Assembly: GCA_963924555.1 (NCBI GenBank)
Contig: OZ004581.1
Span: forward strand, 4,999,338-5,063,337
Source: Crambe crambe
Taxonomy: Eukaryota; Porifera; Demospongiae; Poecilosclerida; Crambeidae
DNA: 64,000 bases
Direction of reading: 5' to 3'
In this document: in pieces, positions 10,450-23,017 of the stretch
How positions within the stretch are numbered: position 1 is the stretch's first letter
Layout of the letters: each line of letters opens with the position of its first letter
Translations under genes and position numbers: made by a program
Notes under the pieces: model-generated
Told to the model about the DNA's origin: nothing
The model's database searches: none
The model's input: the letters and a program-made list of their open reading frames with translations, nothing else

Positions 10450-12707
10450 CCTTCAGGGACCATACTCTCATGATCCAAATCACAGGCTAAAGATTTCAAC
10501 AGTGGGAGCACATGCTTGGAACAACAAGGTATCATAGAAAAAGTTGAAGGCCCAACTCCATGGGTTTCTCCAGTAATGATCATTCCGAAGAAGAATGATG
10601 AAGTGTGAGTCTGTGTCGATATGAGAATGGCAAACAAGGCCATAAAGCGAGAACGTCACCCAACTCCAGCTATCGATGACCTAATTCACAAACTCAATGG
10701 AGCTACAGTGTTTTCAAAGTTGGATTTGCGATCTGGATATCACCAACTCACCTTAGACCCAGAAACTCTATACATCACGACATTTGCAGGGTTACGAAGA
10801 TATGTCAGGTTGACTTTGGCACCAATTCTGCTAGTGAAATCTTTCAGAAAACCAAATTAGGAACATTCAAGGAACTCTGAATATCAGTGACAACGTCATC
10901 ATACGTATTTGGGAAAACACAGTCGGATCACGATAGAGCCCTCCAAGCAGTACTTCAAAAATTTGCAGAAATCAACCTAACCTTAAACCAATCGAAGTGT
11001 GAGTTCAACAAAACCTCAGTGACATTTTTTGGTTCGTGTTTTCAAGCAATGGAATATCACCTGATCCAAAGAAAGTAGAAGCCATCAAGTCACCAAAATC
11101 AGTGAGCGGTGTGAGAAATTTTCTAGGGATGGCGACCTATTGTTCAAAGTTTATCCCCAATTTTAGCAACATATCACAGCCATTACGTGATCTGACAAAG
11201 AGTGATACTCAGTTTCAGTGGGCAGAACAACAAGAACAATCTTTCAAAAAAAGTCAAGGAGCTATTAATCAGTGATGCAGTCATGGTCTACTTTGATCTG
11301 AACAGGAGCAACTGAACTATCCACCATGGGGATTATCAGCTATTCTAATTCAGAAAAGTCCAGGACAGGATGACAGAAGAATAATTGCGTACATCAGTAG
11401 AGCACTTTCTGATGTTGAAAAACACTACTCACAAACCGAAAAAGAGGCACTTGCCATTGTTTGGGCTCCATCTCTATCTATATGGAGGCCATTTCACTCT
11501 CTTTACCGATTGCAAACGACTCATCTTTGACAATCCTAAGTCAAGACCACCAGCAAGGATAGAATGATGGAATTTGAAATATGATTTTGAAGCCAAAGGA
11601 AATTCAAACCCATCTGATTTCTTATCCAGATATGCCAAAACAAGTAGCTGACGAAAGTCAAGAACTAGCAGCTGAAGAATATATTCACTTCCTCGCATCT
11701 CATGCGGTGCCAAGGATGAGTTAACAGTAAATGACGAAACAAACATTATTCTTCGTGATAGTCGCATCAAAGAAACTAATTCGAGAAAAAGTAGGAATTG
11801 ATGAGAGTATGAAACAAGCAATTGAAAAATGTGTCGCATGCCAAGCTAACGGACCAGAAAATTGCCCAGATCCATTGTAGATGTCTTGTCTACCACCAGA
11901 GCCATGGCACACAGTCCATGTGGATTTTTGTGGCCCATTCCCAACAGGAGAATACCTCTTCATAATCATAGATGCATATTTTCGCTTTCCTGAGGTAGAA
12001 ACCATTCAACATCAGCCAGAGGAATCATCCCAAAGCTGGAAAAAATTTTCTCCATACATGGAATACCAAAGGTCATAAGAAGCGACAATGGTCCAGTGCA
12101 GAGATCAAAACATATATGCAAGAAAATGGAATCAACCATCAGAAAATCACTCCACTTTGGCCACAGGCTAATTTGGAGGCCGAAACTTTATGAAACCCCT
12201 CACAAAAGCTATCCGTTCTGCTAATGTAGAAGGAAAGTGCTGGAAACGAGGATCAACCAATCTCAGATCCAACTCAAAGTGCAGCAGAATGATGAAAAGG
12301 CAAGGCTCAAGATGAAAGAAAATGCTGACAAGAGTTCAAAAGCAAAAGTTTCTAACATTGAAATTGGCGATTTGATGCTGATGCATCAAAGGAAATAAAA
12401 CAAACTCAACTAAATTCAATTCTTCCCCATTTCGTTTGGTGAGAAGGAAAGGAACAATGATATAACAGCTGTGAGAAGAGGGAAATATGTGACCCAAAAT
12501 TCGTCACAATATAAGAAAATTGACCCTCCAATTGCAGAAGCGGAGGAGGAAGAGGAGAATGATCTTATCACAAGTCGCTCTGGGACTCAATCTGAAAGCC
12601 ATTCGAGGCATGAGAATCCAAACCCTCTACAAAACATTAATGCACCAAGGCAATATCCAGCACGAAATCACAATTCGATCAGGCGTTATGGACAGAACAT
12701 ATTATGA
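10450..12707 (+). pseudogene. Decayed Ty3/gypsy polyprotein (RT, RNase H, integrase)
   Basis: Fragments in order match a gypsy pol gene. The reverse transcriptase start contains GIIEKV, PTPWVSP and PKKN (10520-10600), then RHPTPAIDDL and FSKLDLRSGYHQL (10660-10755). The catalytic YxDD region near 10885-10915 is degraded to ISDN followed by VFG. A connection segment has VRNFLGMATYCSKFIPNFS (about 11111-11170). RNase H-like AYISRALSDVEKHYSQTEKEA (about 11390) and an integrase with WHTVHVDFCGPFP (about 11905) and SDNGP (about 12085) follow. Stops and frameshifts occur throughout. I could not find long terminal repeats. It is an old, non-functional retroelement. Confidence 0.85.
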
Positions 12708-12709
12708 AC

Positions 12710-14940
12710 AGTAAGAACAGTGTTTTGTATAACTTATGGATAATAATAAACATTACCTCACTTCCTAACTCAGAATTAAACTTCCTTGCACATTCTTAAC
12801 GTTACATGTGATGAAGGATATCTTTCCATCTATTTTCGTCCTACTCCATCTATTGTCGCCCTCCCATATCATTGCACTATATCTGTTGTCGACCTTTACC
12901 CTAAAGTCATCTACAGTTTTGGAGACCATTACCGCAAAATTTGAATGCCATCATTAACTTACACACAAACAGTCCAGTAACTTGCACTTTATTATAATGA
13001 CCTAAAAAATAAATGCCAAAACATTTATTATTTAAAAAATGCAATAAAGCAATATGAAGTATCATTAAGCTATGGCAATAATGTGTCACACAGTGGGAAA
13101 ATCATGCCTTCTTCACCAGCATCCACACAATCAACATTCATCCATTTTGAGCAGGATAAGTGTGTACATTATATCCAACTTTCACCATCCACTGAATCGT
13201 CATCACTACCGAAGCGATGGCATGGATGCTCCATTGGAGTAGTACTTAATATTTTCTTTCATAACTCCAGAATACTTACCTCCTGCAGTCAGCAACTCCT
13301 AACTTGAAGACAGAACACCTTCAATGTGCTAGGACTCAAGTATGAAGAGCAGAGAACAAAGCAGTATCATTTTACAGCGACTTCCAAAATTGCCATTTCA
13401 TCTGGTCGTTCATCATCATCATCATCAAACAACTTTTTTCAGAAATGGTTCATTCAATGATGTTGATCTCAGTGGTTATTTCTTCTGTTTTATTGGGGGG
13501 GCCACTGCCCCCCCCCCCCCCCCCCCCCACTTCCTACTCCACTGTCATGAATGTAAATCAATGTATTTGAACTGCTAAATAATTTTCCTGGTGATAGCAA
13601 AACTTATTGTGTGACATAATAGAAAGAAACATTGTGCCGCTATTAAAGTTTTTCAAGTGAAACCATCACTAATGCCTGTCACTAATGCCTGTGTGACATT
13701 GTTCAACAATAAACAGCCACTGTATAGCTGTTAATGTATTAGTTTATACTAGTCTGCACCCACAGAAAATCTGTGGTAATCTTATTTTGCATTTGAAATT
13801 GCATGCCATTGGGGCTGGCTAAGCCTATGCTGTGCTCTTCTTCCTTCAGTGATGCTTTTCCTATGCATTTTTCTGGCATCTTGCTTGCTACCTAGGCTTG
13901 CTGCAGCCCTGCATTCTTTGCTGGCCTAGGTTTACTGCAGTCTGCTTGTTTTTATCTTCGCCAGCCTTGGCTAGGCTTGCTGCAGTTGCAGTAGCCATTG
14001 ACCTTTAAACCGTATTTCTCTTTTTCTTTCTTTCTCCCCTCGCCTCTTTGTAACATTGGACTGTTACAGTGTCAAGATTCATTGTTGAGTCAAGTCCATA
14101 GCTAGAAACTCGAGTGCTTGGGCATATTAAGTCGCTCTGCAGCTCGATCTGCCCTTCCTTGCTTTGAATTTACATGTTGCCGCAAGTGACATGCATGCGT
14201 GTTACCAATTGACCTTTGAACCGTGACAGACGTACGTACATACAAGCGTATTAATATATAGATTAATACAAAATAAGGATTACTTGATTATCAGAGAGAG
14301 AGAGAGAGAGAGGGGGGGGGGGGGGGGATGACCTGGAGTGCTAATTATTTTTGGTGTTATCATCACACCTTTTGTGGTGCTCATGTATGACACCCATAAG
14401 GTGTAACTTACAAGGTTGAATACTCTTTAAGGTGCTCCTAGGAAGCCATTTACTACCATGATTCATGCCACACACTCGTACTGTACTAAATCAGTTGAAT
14501 CGCCAATGTTAATTTTCTATTTAACAACCGGCGTAATGGGCACAATTTTTATTCCTTAAAGAAGCAGGTGTGTTGGTGTGCTGGTTACTCTCCACTTATG
14601 GCTATCAGGACTTCTGAAACTTTTTATATGAAGTTTTAACAGCTTCTTCACCCTCCTCTTGATAAATAATACTTTACTAGACCAATTTAAATAAATTCTC
14701 AGTGCATGAAATCATGGCTGATAAAAATACTTATTGTATTTCATTTGACTGTATAGTAAACTTTATGGTACCTATATGCTATAAAAGTTTCATGCATGGA
14801 AGGAAAAAAACAACAACAAAACAAAACTGAACAAAGAAACAAACAAACAAATAAACAAAAACTATCTTAACATTTCCAAACCTTCCAACCTTAGAAGTTT
14901 GATAGGTGGGGTCAATTGAAAATCCACAGAAATTTTGACT
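12710..14940. other. No gene recognised
   Basis: The stretch contains a C run of 21 nt at 13508-13528 preceded by gggggggccactgccc, a (GA)n run ending in a 16-nt G run at 14293-14327, and a repeated CTTGCTGCAG word at 13900-13990. An A-rich tract occupies 14805-14860. No domain-bearing frame was found. Confidence 0.5.
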
Positions 14941-14952
14941 TCTCTAGATGAC

Positions 14953-16145
14953 TCACTGAAGAGCTTTGCGTTTGTACGCAATCCAACGACTGCCTTGTGA
15001 TCGAACAGGTAGATTTCCACCATCAGGAAAATTGAATACTTCCTTGAGATCAGAAACTATGTCAGCAACTTTGCGACTTTTCTTGGGGGATTTCTCGTAT
15101 AAGTAATACAGTCTCATCAACATTTCAAGAAGATCTTGAAACAACTGACTACACAAAGCGTCCTTGCATGCCAGTTCCAATCTGTGGCTATAGCACCAAG
15201 ACCAAAAAAAGCCATGGTATAGTGCTCTTTGCATAGTACCTTTCATTCCATTTTGATCAGAGATATTCACTGATGCCCCATCAGTTCCACCTCCTACTAG
15301 AATTGCTTGCTTATATCCAAAGCAACTATGGCATTGAATCAAACCTTTTGAGTCTGCTTTTTGGGGGACTTCTGAGAAATACCTTGCACAAGATCGAACT
15401 TCTTCAGCATCATCATCCTTCAAAATAATACAAGATAACAATGAGTTCATCTTCTACATTACCAGCATCGGTTGATCCATCCATCAGAAAGCTGTAAAAA
15501 TGAGAACTAGAGAGTGATTTCACAAAGTTCTGACGTTGGGTATCTGCAATGAGATGTGTAAAATTCTTGGCGTTGTTTTATATGCCAAACCCAAGTCAAC
15601 ACCATGACGAACTTCAAGGTCATGTAGTGCAGATCTGAATGCCATTCTCTCCTTGGCCATCACATAACAAATATCAAATTTCTTTCTCAATCTATTCTTA
15701 ACTACTTCATCCAAGGTGAGGAGACTTCTGGCTAAGGGTGAATAAGCAGTAATGCTCTTGTTACTGGCTTTAGCTTGATCTGCACACAGTTTCGTCATTG
15801 CAGTTTTGTGCTGATCACTCAAGGCATGATCAGTAATATTGCTGGTCCTATGGTTTAGTGAATTAACCAGTGATCCATGCAGAAGAGAAGTTTCTTGAAC
15901 TGCAGATAGTTTGTTCATACTTCTGACAAACAGAACATGACAGAATCAACTAAAGAGGAATCATTTTGATCTACTTTACATCTGAGCCATGTTGCTCCCT
16001 GTCGTAATTCTTTTGCCATTGTTTTAAAAGTAGACAGTGATAATTTCCTCTTCTTCTTTTTACTAGGTCTAGAAAGGAACTTGGAAGTCTTTTTGCCATG
16101 TAACTTATCTCCCTGGCTAGCTACCAGTATAGGGCTAAACCACAT
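14953..16145 (-). pseudogene. hAT-family / ZNF862-like transposase remnant
   Basis: Read on the minus strand from about 16145, the first part is lysine-rich (SRPSKKKKRKLSLSTF). A second frame (15520-15918) has HRTSNITDHALSDQHKTAM, the His-containing end of a BED/TTF-type finger common before hAT transposases. At 15520-15430 a third frame reads SFLMDGSTDAGNVEDELIVI; the MDGSTD motif holds the first acidic residue of the hAT/ZNF862 catalytic core. The last part (14953-15450) has GGGTDGASVNISDQNG and SWCYSHRLELACKDAL, also typical of ZNF862-like proteins. Three frame changes and loss of the C-terminal dimerisation region make this a pseudogene. The source is a DNA transposon or a domesticated copy of one. 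Confidence 0.75.
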
Positions 16146-16464
16146 GGCTAGCTAGCTGGAAGTGAGCCAAGCAGCTGCAAGGTTTAAAAAAGCAATTATG
16201 ATCCGGTCAAGAGTGACAGTTTATATAGTTAATTGGTCTGTCATTGTGTGGTGACCGCTGTTATAATCCACTCTGCATGTGGTCTAGCAACTGGTCCCCC
16301 CCCTCCCACAATTCAAAATCATCTTCCTCATAATTATATCTGAAATGAGAGTCCATGCAAGGGCTTAATTCCAATGACAAGTTCTTTTATCTGACATAAT
16401 TTCAAAACCATGTGCAGATGTGCTAATGCATGTCCTGTGCTTCTGATAGAGATAAAAATTTACG

Positions 16465-16640
16465 TACATTACTGTGAAGCTACCCGATGTATATGTAGGG
16501 ATTGTTGGCTGGATATATGCAGAACAAAGATTGATCCTATTTGCATCCTTCATCCCTACCCTTGTTTCCTTACTTTTTCAAGCAATAGTCATCCCTACAT
16601 TTTTTTCATTTTATGGAAATGTTTTTTTCCATTTATCTAA
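16465..16640 (+). repeat. GTAGGGAT element E3, right half only
   Basis: From tatatgtagggattgttgg (16490) to catccctacattttttt (16588-16605) this matches the right arm of the palindrome at 26785-27075, with words ggctggatata, gaacaaagattgatcc and tttccttactttttc. The left arm is missing. It lies about 120 bp upstream of the death-domain exon, in its presumed 5' intron. Confidence 0.8.
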
Positions 16641-16759
16641 TGTGTCAATATCAATATTTAACACACTGAGAAAAGATTGCATGATGGCCATTGACAGGAG
16701 TCCATGTACATTGAGTGGTTTTATTGTTGTATTTAAGTTGCTCTCCCTTGTCACTCCAG

Positions 16760-17046
16760 CACAATCCCTTACTGAAGAACATCATTTCGAAGTCTTCTCC
16801 CACCTGAATAAACTCAGCAAAGAAGAGTTAGTGCGGGTTGGTACAGCCCTGGGACTACTCTTCAGGAATTGTACGGACATGAGCAAAGATCAAATAGTGA
16901 CTGCATGGTTGAAAGGAAATGACAATGTGGTGAAAGATGAAAGGGACAGTCGTACCTGGGACGCTTTGATTACTGCCCTGAAAAAATGTGGTAATAATGG
17001 AATAGCCAAGGATGTCCAGGAGGTAGCTAAAGCTTGCACCCCATGA
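16760..17046 (+). CDS. Death-domain exon (paralogue 1)
   Basis: An acceptor (gtcactccag) stands just before 16760, and the frame runs to TGA at 17044-17046. The segment is about 95 residues: an N-terminal helix with LTEEHHFEVFSHLNKLSKEE, VRVGTALGLLFRNCTDM, then IVTAWLKGND and a final DSRTWDALITALKKCG...IAKDVQEV. The final 'TWDALITAL...A' pattern is the hallmark of the last helices of the death domain, which forms homotypic complexes in apoptosis and immune signalling. A near-identical exon plan is at 31884-32152 on the other strand, including the preceding intron words (aagttgctctccctt). A GAG/GTAGCT site at about 17022 could be a donor in place of the stop. The upstream exons were not found. 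The open frame to the left is mostly element E3 and is not coding. Confidence 0.75.
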
Positions 17047-17049
17047 GCA

Positions 17050-18280
17050 TAGCATAATCTTTTTTTTTTCAAATGTAGTATATTCAAAAGAAGACAACTG
17101 AAGCTAACTGATCCAATGAACTAATTTTTGTTAGCTTAATGAAGACAAAAGTTAGGTAGCTAAATAGCTATTGATATTGTGTATGCACACTTCTCCATCT
17201 GATTATTGTTGTTTTGTTGCTGTTGCTGCTGCATGAAGGTTGAACTCAATCCTGAACCAGAGGGCAAGTTAGTATGTACAGAAAGCTGTAATATCAATTA
17301 ATCCACCATAATAGAGCTTTAGAATTAAAAAAAAAAAAAAAAAAAAGGATCAAATTCTGGTTCCAACATGATGTAATTTGTAAACTTTAACAAACTTTGG
17401 ATGTTTTGTCTGCTGTGTTGTTATTGGAGAAGTAAGAAACTTTATACATCAGGAATGCTATACCCTTACATAATATATAGATAGTTCAGTGTATCTGTGT
17501 GTTTATCTGTGTGCATCTATAAATATAACTTTTAGTGGCATGCACTGTCTAAAGGATTTTTGAGGAGATATTTTTACCTTGCATGGGAATAAAACTTTTG
17601 TATTAAAATTAAGAAATTCCAATGAAGTAAGAAAGAAAATGTAGACCTAATGAACCGAAATTCCAGAGAGTAGCTACTTGAAGGAATGGACATTAGTTCT
17701 TAAAAGGTTGCTGTCGTTCCAGGAAAAACCCTTCATAGTGTTCACCAGAAATGTCAACCTATATGTAACTCAGACATAATTATTGTCATGAGTTCAGTGC
17801 AGTAGTGCAAGCTAACTATAAAGGTCTTTTTTTTATTGAAGCTACCAGACTGCATGGAATTCAGTCCCATGCAGGTGAGTTAGTTGACCTGTACTCAGAC
17901 TTGGCATTCAAACTTGGGCTGAGGCACTAGCTACCTTGCCATTGCCCTAACCTATTACACTGCTTAGTACTTTAAACCTCATGCACTCTCTCTTCTCTCT
18001 CTTTTTTTTTTTTTGTTAGGTCACATGTTTAGCTAATTAGCTCCAAGCTAGCTGATCCTGACCTTCTTATAAAGCAGAAGAAAAAGTAGGCGAGTTTCTT
18101 GTTCCATCAAGTCATGTTCTATACCCTCCTGCTACTTCAGGGAGCAAAAAGAAGAAGAAGAAAAAAAAAAACAATAAGATCAGATAAAAGGTCCACCATT
18201 TTGTGGGCTAGTGAGCCACATTTTGCAAATAAAAATTTAATCATTATTATAGTTAGTCACGAATTAATTCACGTAAGCAT
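17050..18280. other. No gene recognised
   Basis: Only simple sequence is seen: an A run at 17326-17346, T runs near 17060 and 18003, and an A/G-rich tract at 18146-18180. Confidence 0.5.
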
Positions 18281-18282
18281 CA

Positions 18283-18770
18283 TTGGAACCAGACTAAAGA
18301 CTGATCTATTCCTCCTATGATCAGATATGACCTCTATTTATCATTTCCAGGTTGCTATTAACTCATTTCTATTTCATAGGTGTCATCTGACTCCATCATT
18401 GGAACTGGACTAAGGACACACTGATCTATGATACCAGGTATGACCTCTATATACATTTCCAAACTTATCCTGGTTTCTATTAACTCATTTCTATTTCATA
18501 GGTGTTATCTGGCTCCTTCATTGGAACTGGACCTGATCTATTCCTCCTATGATATCAGGTATGACCTCATTTCCAGGTTGCTATTAACCCATTTCTATTT
18601 CATAGATGTCATCTGACTCCTTCATCATTGGAACTGGACTAAGGAATGATACCAGGTACGTATGACCTCTATATCCAAACTTATCCTGGTTTCTATTAAC
18701 TCATTACTATTTCATAGGTGTTATCTGACTCCATCATGGAATAAGGACACACTGATCTATGATACTCTAT
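18283..18770 (+). repeat. Four tandem copies of a ~120-bp unit with splice-site-like edges
   Basis: Each unit holds cattggaac(t/c)(a/g)gac, tatgacctc, tattaactcattt or a variant, and ctatttcatag followed by (g/a)tgt(c/t)atctg. Each thus has an acceptor-like TTTCATAG and a donor-like CAG/GTATGA. The 50-58 nt segments between them differ in length and frame, so they are not convincing coding exons. Units lie roughly at 18283, 18400, 18520 and 18625. Confidence 0.6.
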
Positions 18771-18937
18771 AATTATATCATTAATTAGTGTAGTCCCCAA
18801 TCAATGAGATGTTGTGAACACCATTGATTAGCACTTTGGGATGTGGACACTTTGGTGTATTAGGGTATGTGGTCATGTGGTTGGAGATGTGTAGACCACA
18901 CTATCATGTGGCCAGCAGTGCAGTGGAGAGAATAGCT

Positions 18938-19490
18938 ATGTCTGATGTCCCAACAAGCAGTGATTCCCCACAGGTAAAATCTCAGTGTTGTAACCTAGCA
19001 TATCATATTGCTATCATATTAGGGGAAAAAGAGACCGAGGAAGTCTATGAATGAGGTCAGCTGCAAACAATCATTACATGTAGCTAGCTGCTCCTACATA
19101 GCTAATTCTAGCTCTGTATAATGATAGGTTACGAATAAATTGGATCCACAAGATGAAGAAATAAAGAAGGTAGCTATGATTAAACCACCAAAATGCATGT
19201 TGAAGTGACTTAGCTATTGATTCCAGAATTAGAACATCTGACAATGGATAGAGTTCGAAAAGCTAATACTCGTCACTGGAAACAAATTGTTCACAGGTTA
19301 TTTAATTCTCGTGCAATATGTACGTAGCTATGTATGAACATGTCATGTATGTACAGTCCCAAAAGTGGTTACAAAAGACTACCCCATACCAACCAAGTTT
19401 CATCATAATGTATATGAAGAGGACTAAAGGTCGAAGTCAGGTTGTGTGGGAAGGTATGGCAGTGGTTTTTTCATAAAGGTTTATTAATTC
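18938..19490 (+). other. Exon-like islands, unassigned
   Basis: An ATG at 18938 opens MSDVPTSSDSPQ and ends at a CAG/GTAAAA donor (18973). A second island at 19128-19169 (VTNKLDPQDEEIKK) follows an ATGATAG acceptor and ends at AAG/GTAGCT, in the same phase. Further islands near 19229-19297 (containing KANTRHWKQIVH) and 19359-19455 do not keep a common phase. The pog-type transposon inserted 50 bp further on may have broken this gene. I do not recognise the protein. Confidence 0.3.
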
Positions 19491-21142
19491 TGCTAACCCA
19501 GGACCAGATCATATGAGCAAATTTTCCATGAATGACATAGCGTAAGCCACCGATTATCGACCTACTTTGGTACCTGTAAGCGTAACTCTTGAATGCAACG
19601 GGACTAAAATTTCAAACTTGCACCAAGACGAAGGTCTATTCTTATGGAGTAAACTTGTCCAAGTCCAGTTCCCACCAGCGGTCCTACCGATTTCGTAGAA
19701 ACTGATAAAACTAGGCCCTCGAAAATCAATGATCGACTACCGTTGTAGGAGCGATATGGGGCCCCCCGGCCGTATATCACTAGTGAAATGGGGCCCCCAG
19801 GGGGGCCTCAAAGCGCTAGTATTTTGGGGCTCCCCCAGTGAAATGGGGCCCACGCACGCGTGCTGGCAATCAGCTGGGAATAGCAGCTAGCTATGTCAGT
19901 ACTCCTACACAGCCATCAAAAGAGTACTTGACAGGTGGAGTGTATCCTGATGGCTATGACAAGCAGTCTAAGAATGAGGAGGAGGAAGATCCACAAAACT
20001 GCAGCATATAAAAATTGCTATAGGCGCTAGGCTGATGTGTTGATTTGGTGGGCTGAGGTTCTTGGAGTTAGCCCCTAGAGACACTAGGTTCATGCGTGCC
20101 TGCCCTGTTCATCTAGGCATGCATAGCTAGCTGCCATGAGTTTCAGGGGGCTAACCATGTGAGGTAGGCGCCATTGACTTGGGCTAGCTGGTATGCATTG
20201 CATACAAGAGGCAAAGATACATAGTTTCTATATAGATTCCTCATAGCTATACAGCATTCTAATGGTGTGTTAGAGTCAGTTGGAGTATTATAACCACGAT
20301 CGAGTGTGAATTTTCTGACTTGCTTCATAGACTCTGTGACGTTGACCATACAGACTGAGATACTTTTCTAGTGTTATGTGACACAGCTTACTGAGTAGAA
20401 AATAGGGAACCTCACCTAGCTAGATAGCTATTTTGTGGTAGAACTATCCAGTTAATTGTGGACCAAGATGACATTTTCTCATCTAGCACGTGACATATAG
20501 CTAGAGTTTTACCACGCTTCTTCCATGCTTCTTCCAAGGTGATTTTTTTGATAAAGAGTTTGGTGCTACAGAACTAAAGCATAGTGAAACATGTTGCCAG
20601 ACTAACACCACGTGCTGGTGAAGCTGGAAATAAAATAAAGTGAAGTGAAGTATGTACAAAGGTTGTAACTTAGAGAACTATAGTATAAAAATAAAAATTT
20701 GTAGTGACTGTAGTAGGTTAAATGGCATGTTGAGCAAGGACAGCATATATGATATGTACATAGCCTGGCTTGATTAAAGTTGTTCATGAAATGTGCCATG
20801 AAAACTGTAAAAGTTGAATGACTTTTCAAGATTCACTTGAGGCATTGAGTTCCACAGCCATGATATTCTGCTGAAATAGAAGTGGCGGCCCACGATGGTG
20901 CGATTAAACTTGTACTCTAGTTTGTTGTTCAATGCTTCCCTAGTTGCATTTGTAGAGAAGCAGATGTAGTCTGAGATGTCTAGCTAGACTGGAGAAAACT
21001 ACCAATCTCTCTCTCGCATCCATGCAGTAACAATTCTTCAGCCTTGAGGATTTCATTATTCACTGAGGGGGGACAGTGAATTATGGACATTATTCACTGG
21101 TGCACTGGGACAAATTTTGGGAGGACAATATTCAGAAACCAT

Positions 21143-22686
21143 AAGCTTTTATTTTGTTAGGAAGCTTGGAAAACTGAGGGAGCCCCATATCACTGACAGC
21201 TTTTATTTTGCTAGGAAGCTTGGAAAATTGAGAGAGCCCCATATCACTGACTGGTCCCTATAGCAAAAGCTTTTATTTTCTAGGAAGCTTGGAAAATTGA
21301 GGGGGCCCCATATCACTGACTGGTCCCTATAGCTTTTATTTTGCTAGGAAGCTTGGAAAATTGAGGGAGCCCCATATCACTGACTGGTCCCTATAGCAAA
21401 AGCTTTTATTTTGCTAGGAAGCTTGGAAAATTGAGGGGGCCCCATATCACTGACTGGTCCCTATAGCAAACACTTTTATTTTGCTAGGAAGCTTGGAAAA
21501 TTGAGGGAGCCCCATATCACTGACTGGTCCCTATAGCAAAAGCTTTTATTTTGCTAGGAAGCTTGGAAAATTGAGGGAGCCCCATATCACTGACTGTCCC
21601 TATAGCTTTTATTTTGCTAGGAAAATTGAGGGAGCCCCATATCACTGATGGTCCCTATAGCAAAAGCTTTTATTTTGAAAATTGAGGGGGCCCCATATCA
21701 CTGACTGGTCCCCATAGCAAAAGCTTTTATTTTGCTAGGAAGCTTGGAAAATTGAGGGAGCCCCATATCACTGACTGTCCCTATAGCTTTTATTTTGCTA
21801 AGAAAATTGAGGGAGCCCTATATCACTGATGGTCCCTATAGCAAAAGCTTTTATTTTGAAAATTGAGGGGGCCCCATATCACTGACTGGTCCCTATAGCA
21901 AAAGCTTTTATTTTGCTAGGAAGCTTGGAAAATTGAGGGGGCCCCATATCACTGACTGGTCCCTATAGCAAAAGTTTTTATTTTGCTAGGAAGCTTGGAA
22001 AATTGAGGGAGCCCCATATCACTGACTGGTCCCTATAGCAAAAGTTTTTATTTTGCTAGGAAGCTTGGAAAATTGAGGGGGCCCCATATCACTGACTGGT
22101 CCCTATAGCAAAAGTTTTTATTTTGCTAGGAAGCTTGGAAAATTGAGGGGGCCCCATATCACTGACTGGTCCCTATAGCAAAAGTTTTTATTTTGCTAGG
22201 AAGCTTGGAAAATTGAGGGGGCCCCATATCACTGACTGTCCCTATGGCTTTTATTTTGCTAGGAAAATTGAGGGAGCCCCATATCACTGATGGTCCCTAT
22301 AGCAAAAGCTTTTATTTTGAAAATTGAGGGGGCCCCATATCACTGACTGGTCCCTATAGCAAAAGCTTTTATTTTGCTAGGAAGCTTGGAAAATTGAGGG
22401 AGCCCCATATCACTGACTGTCCCTACGGCTTTTATTTTGCTAGGAAAATTGAGGGAGCCCCATATCACTGATGGTCCCTATAGCAAAAGCTTTTATTTTG
22501 AAAATTGAGGGGGCCCCATATCACTGACTGGTCCCTATAGCAAAAGCTTTTATTTTGCTAGGAAGCTTGGAAAATTGAGGGAGCCCCATATCACTGACTG
22601 GTCCCTATAGCATGCAAAAGCTTTTATTTTGCTAGGAAGCTTGGAAAATTGAGGGGGCCCCATATCACTGACTGGTCCCTATAGCC
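21143..22686. repeat. 70-bp satellite array inside the pogo-type element
   Basis: The unit is 70 bp: ggtccctatagcaaaagc, ttttattttgctaggaagct, tggaaaattgaggg(g/a)g, ccccatatcactgact. About 24 units follow head to tail. Shorter variants of about 54 bp lack the aagcttgg segment, and they alternate with full units in a repeating order (for example 21530-21700, 21710-21880, 22200-22360), which is a higher-order structure. Each unit carries AAAAGCTTTT and GGGGCCCC palindromes. No coding capacity. Confidence 0.9.
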
Positions 22687-23017
22687 CTAGGAATATGGGG
22701 ACTACGGGGTCCCCATAACCCTAGTTGTATGGGGCCCCCCCAGCCCTAAATCTCTAGTGATTTGGGGATGGGGAGCCCCAAAACCAGGGGGGCCCCATTT
22801 CACTACTACACCGTCATCAATAAACGACCGTAGTACTATTCAGTATGCACAATTATCGACCAACTCACTTCAGACTCGCTTACTCCACGCCCATAAAACT
22901 CTACCCCTTACCAACCACTATCATGCCATTGCTCATGAAATAAGCTATATTCTCGTATGTAAAAATTCAAATTTGGTTGATTTTTGAAGGAAAAAAATGT
23001 AATAATAAAAAGTGAAT

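Noticed and set aside
16474-16759. N-terminal extension of the death-domain frame
   Set aside because: Most of it is GTAGGGAT element E3 and intron; an acceptor at 16759 fits the paralogue at 32152 better.
21143-22686. CRISPR-like array
   Set aside because: Units are contiguous 70-bp satellite repeats without unique spacers, in a eukaryotic setting.
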